The notes under the pieces were generated by a model. That model made no database searches, was not told where the DNA came from, and saw only the letters and a program-made list of their open reading frames with translations. This document shows, piece after piece, positions 32,674-35,029 of a DNA stretch of 35,029 nucleotides (its first letter is position 1; the number at the start of each line of letters is the position of its first letter). The translations under genes and the position numbers were made by a program. Source of the stretch: Moraxella oblonga NBRC 102422 (GTDB lineage: Bacteria > Pseudomonadota > Gammaproteobacteria > Pseudomonadales > Moraxellaceae); contig NZ_BCYQ01000024.1 of NCBI RefSeq assembly GCF_001598275.1, forward strand, positions 1 to 35,029. Reading direction: 5' to 3'.

Positions 32674-33899
32674 TAGTGACCTCCCGTAACACGTTCTGGT
32701 GGTTGTTTGCATTTTTCAATTGATGTATAGAAAGGCATCAAGATAAAATATAAGAAGTACAAGATGGTGCAGATACGACCAACAATGGTAGAAGTTGGCG
32801 TTGAGGCAGTACCGCCCAAATAACCCAAGATTAGGAAACTTACCACAAAGATTGCCAAAGCAATTTTTGATAACATGCCTTTGTAGCGGATAGAGCGTAC
32901 AGGTGAACGGTCAAGCCAAGGCAACACAAATAGCACCGCAATCGCACCACCCATGGCAATCACACCACCAAGTTTGTCAGGAACAGCACGCAAGATGGCA
33001 TAAAATGGCATATAGTACCAAACAGGAGCGATGTGTTCTGGGGTTTTTAGGGAATTGGCAACTTCAAAGTTGGGTTTTTCTAGGAAATAACCACCGCCTT
33101 CTGGTACAAAGAATACTACCGCAAAGAAGCAGATGAAGAATACCACAATACCAACCATATCATGCACGGTATAGTAAGGGTGGAAAGGTACGCCGTCAAG
33201 TGGCACGCCGTTTTTGTCTTTGAGTTTTTTGATGTCAATGCCGTCAGGGTTGTTGGAACCAACATGGTGCAAGGCAACCAAGTGCATAAACACCAAACCA
33301 ACGAGCACCAAAGGAATGGCGATGACGTGTAAAGCAAAGAAACGGTTTAGAGTAATGCCAGAGATGAGGTAGTCACCTTTGACCCATTCGGCAAGTCCAT
33401 CACCGATTACAGGAATGGCAGCAGGTAGGTTTAAAATCACCTGTGCACCCCAAAACGACATATTACCCCAAGGTAGTAGATAACCAAAGAAGCCTTCTGC
33501 CATGAGGCACAGATAAATGCCCATACCGATGAGCCAAACAAGTTCACGAGGTTTTTTGTATGAACCGTACATCAAGCCACGGAACATATGCAAATAAACC
33601 ACAATAAAGAATGCTGATGCCCCTGTAGAGTGCATATAACGAATGAGCCAACCACCTTTAACATCACGCATGATGTATTCTAGGGAGGCAAAAGCCCCTT
33701 CGGCACTGGGGTTGAACATCATGGTAAGCCAAATGCCTGTAACAAGCTGGTTTACCAAGACCACCATAGATAATACGCCAAAAAAATACCAAAAGTTGAA
33801 ATTTTTTGGGGCGTAGTATTTGGACATATGGTATTCATAGGTTTCAGTCGCAGGATAGCGAGCATCCACCCAACCCATAAATTTTTTTGCAAGACTCAT
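32673..33899 (-). CDS. petB: Cytochrome b subunit of the bc1 complex
   Basis: Membrane core of complex III, oxidising quinol and carrying two b haems. The 408-aa protein keeps the haem-ligand helices (HSTGASAFFIVVYLHMFR and HVIAIPLVLVGLVFMHLVALH) and about eight to nine membrane segments. The Qo-site motif reads PVWY (APVWYYMPFYAILR) rather than the PEWY of mitochondria; PVWY is a known variant in beta- and gammaproteobacteria. It lies 2 bp after petA and overlaps petC by one base. Confidence 0.97.
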   Translation of the reverse strand: MSLAKKFMGWVDARYPATETYEYHMSKYYAPKNFNFWYFFGVLSMVVLVNQLVTGIWLTMMFNPSAEGAFASLEYIMRDVKGGWLIRYMHSTGASAFFIVVYLHMFRGLMYGSYKKPRELVWLIGMGIYLCLMAEGFFGYLLPWGNMSFWGAQVILNLPAAIPVIGDGLAEWVKGDYLISGITLNRFFALHVIAIPLVLVGLVFMHLVALHHVGSNNPDGIDIKKLKDKNGVPLDGVPFHPYYTVHDMVGIVVFFICFFAVVFFVPEGGGYFLEKPNFEVANSLKTPEHIAPVWYYMPFYAILRAVPDKLGGVIAMGGAIAVLFVLPWLDRSPVRSIRYKGMLSKIALAIFVVSFLILGYLGGTASTPTSTIVGRICTILYFLYFILMPFYTSIEKCKQPPERVTGGH

Positions 33900-33901
33900 G
33901 A

Positions 33902-34486
33902 TTAGGACTCCCCAACAGTTAAGATGGTATCTTCAATCTTATACTCTGGAATTGACAGGTTGTTAGGGGCAGGAACGCCACTATACACACGTCCAGACAA
34001 GTCATATAAAGAACCATGACAAGGGCAGAAAAAACCACCAAACCAGTCAGCACCGCCCAAGTCAGCCGCACCCACTTCGGGGCGGAAGGTTGGGGCGCAA
34101 CCTAAATGAGTACAAACACCTTCTACCACCAAAATCTCTGGCTTGATAGAGCGTGTCTCATTTTTGCAGTATTCAGGCTGAACAGACTTGGCAGATTCAG
34201 GGTCGCTTAGTTTCGGGGTAACTTTACTTAAATTTGCCACCATTTCATCGGTACGTTTGACCACAAAGATGGGCTTGCCACGATACTTGACGGTAATCAT
34301 TTGTCCATTTTCAATACCGCTAATATCCTGCACAACGGCAGCACCAGCAGCTTCGGCTTTGGCACTTGGATACCAAGAACGTACAAATGGGGTGGCTATC
34401 GCACCAACACCAACCGCACCGACGGCGGCGGTAGATGCAATTAGGACTCTACGGCGTTTTACATTGACGCCTTCGGCATGGCTCAT
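33902..34486 (-). CDS. petA: Rieske iron-sulfur subunit of the bc1 complex
   Basis: Takes the first electron from quinol and hands it to cytochrome c1. Start chosen at 34486 (MSHAEGVNVKRRRVLIAS), because GGAGGAAG lies about 7 bp upstream; this gives 194 aa. A Tat-like signal-anchor (KRRRVLIASTAAVGAVGVGAIA) is followed by the periplasmic domain. The [2Fe-2S] ligands are in CTHLGC and CPCHGS, with the two extra cysteines that form the stabilising disulfide. First gene of petA-petB-petC. Confidence 0.97.
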   Translation of the reverse strand: MSHAEGVNVKRRRVLIASTAAVGAVGVGAIATPFVRSWYPSAKAEAAGAAVVQDISGIENGQMITVKYRGKPIFVVKRTDEMVANLSKVTPKLSDPESAKSVQPEYCKNETRSIKPEILVVEGVCTHLGCAPTFRPEVGAADLGGADWFGGFFCPCHGSLYDLSGRVYSGVPAPNNLSIPEYKIEDTILTVGES

Positions 34487-34729
34487 TAAAACTTCCTCCA
34501 AAAATGAAAGGGTAATCCCATACTGGGTATGTGGTAATGTCAAAACAATTTTGAAAAACCACATTTGCTGTGCCTATTTCTTAACACTGCTATTTTACGT
34601 TATTTTTGTCATAAAATAAATTAGAATTGTATAAACTTCTGCAAAAAAATGATAAAAAAGTTACAAAAATTACAAAAAACCACGAATTTTTTAAGGATTT
34701 TAACTTGTTGAGAATTTTTATCTTTTAGG

Positions 34730-34871
34730 TGTTATGATTTTTTGTGTAACAATGTGTATTATTGGGCGGGTATCGATAACGATGTTTTGGGATAGTCATG
34801 GCTGATGGTTGTACTCCCAAATGTGAGAATGTTGTTTGGTGGTGTAACTGCAATGCCAGTTATTTTTTTAG
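34730..34871 (+). ncRNA. Candidate small RNA upstream of petA
   Basis: Within the 543-bp gene-free end of the window (34487-35029) an extended -10 TGTTATGAT (34730-34738) has a TTGAGA 19 bp upstream (34708-34713). About 110 bp further on, TAACTG / CAGTTA (34845-34862) forms a 6-bp stem followed by TTTTTTTA, a weak terminator shape. A transcript of about 125 nt from near 34745 is conceivable. No coding frame of good quality spans it. The stem is short and the -35 spacing poor, so this is tentative. I see nothing else in this stretch. Confidence 0.2.
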
Positions 34872-35029
34872 CATTATTACACCAATCTCAACTTTATGCA
34901 AGTGTTTGATTTTTATATGAGCGAACCGCAGTTTTTCTCTATATATCAAAAAATAAATACAATTAAATCAATAAGTTGTGATTTTAAGTTGAAAATGAGA
35001 CTGTCATTTTTTTAGTTGCAATTTAATAA

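Noticed and set aside
33000-33060. PVWY instead of PEWY in cytochrome b as a damaged Qo site
   Set aside because: PVWY is a known natural variant in beta- and gammaproteobacteria.
34798-34920. Cysteine-rich 40-codon frame starting MADGCTPKCENVVWWC
   Set aside because: No ribosome site, a hydrophobic AT-driven tail, and a terminator-like hairpin inside it; probably chance.

Overview
The window looks like a chromosomal segment of a Moraxella-type gammaproteobacterium (Moraxellaceae). It is AT-rich, has a ribH-nusB-thiL-pgpA block, a cytochrome bc1 operon next to sspA-sspB, and glmU beside glmS. The genus is inferred from gene order and protein character, not from a database search.

Left third (1-9008): a complete type I-F CRISPR-Cas locus. 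The array (1-484, cut by the window edge) is read on the minus strand, away from cas1. An AT-rich leader with IHF-like sites separates it from a plus-strand operon cas1, cas2-3, cas8f (csy1), cas5f (csy2), cas7f (csy3), cas6f (csy4). The array is very unusual. Every visible 32-33 bp spacer is a chimera of 15-18 bp of CRISPR repeat plus 14-18 bp of unique sequence, as if cut from a repeat-spacer junction of another array. In six of eight spacers the register lies directly against a CC dinucleotide inside the repeat, and CC is the known type I-F PAM; the other two are one base off. The simplest reading is that this array was filled with spacers captured from CRISPR arrays. The resulting crRNAs would have seeds that match their own repeats.

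Second block (9026-16845): a type I Zorya anti-phage operon (zorA, zorB, zorC, zorD, minus strand). It is bracketed by two copies of the last codons of glmS: an orphan allelic tail at 9026-9065 and the real tail at 16806-16845. A broken gene of unknown identity lies at its left edge.

Third block (16806-25158): glmS and glmU separated by about 5 kb of accessory genes. The glmS promoter/5' region is present as a good second copy (60 bp, two differences) and as decayed relics further right. Between these copies sit an STN-domain lipoprotein, a zinc-finger protein resembling the CoiA N-terminus, a fragment of an arginase-family gene, a stand-alone EF-Tu domain-3-like protein, a protein with an EF-Ts/UBA-like N-terminus, an unknown protein, a WG-repeat lipoprotein and a small secreted protein.

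Right third (25261-34486): mostly housekeeping. It holds pgpA, two accessory genes, thiL, nusB and ribH, then a META-domain lipoprotein, sspB-sspA and the petA-petB-petC operon. One accessory gene is bracketed by thiL and a divergent relic of a thiL tail, the same architecture as at glmS. Three times in this window new genes therefore sit between copies of an end of a core gene. This suggests repeated capture by recombination anchored on core genes, and it has placed two defence systems side by side.
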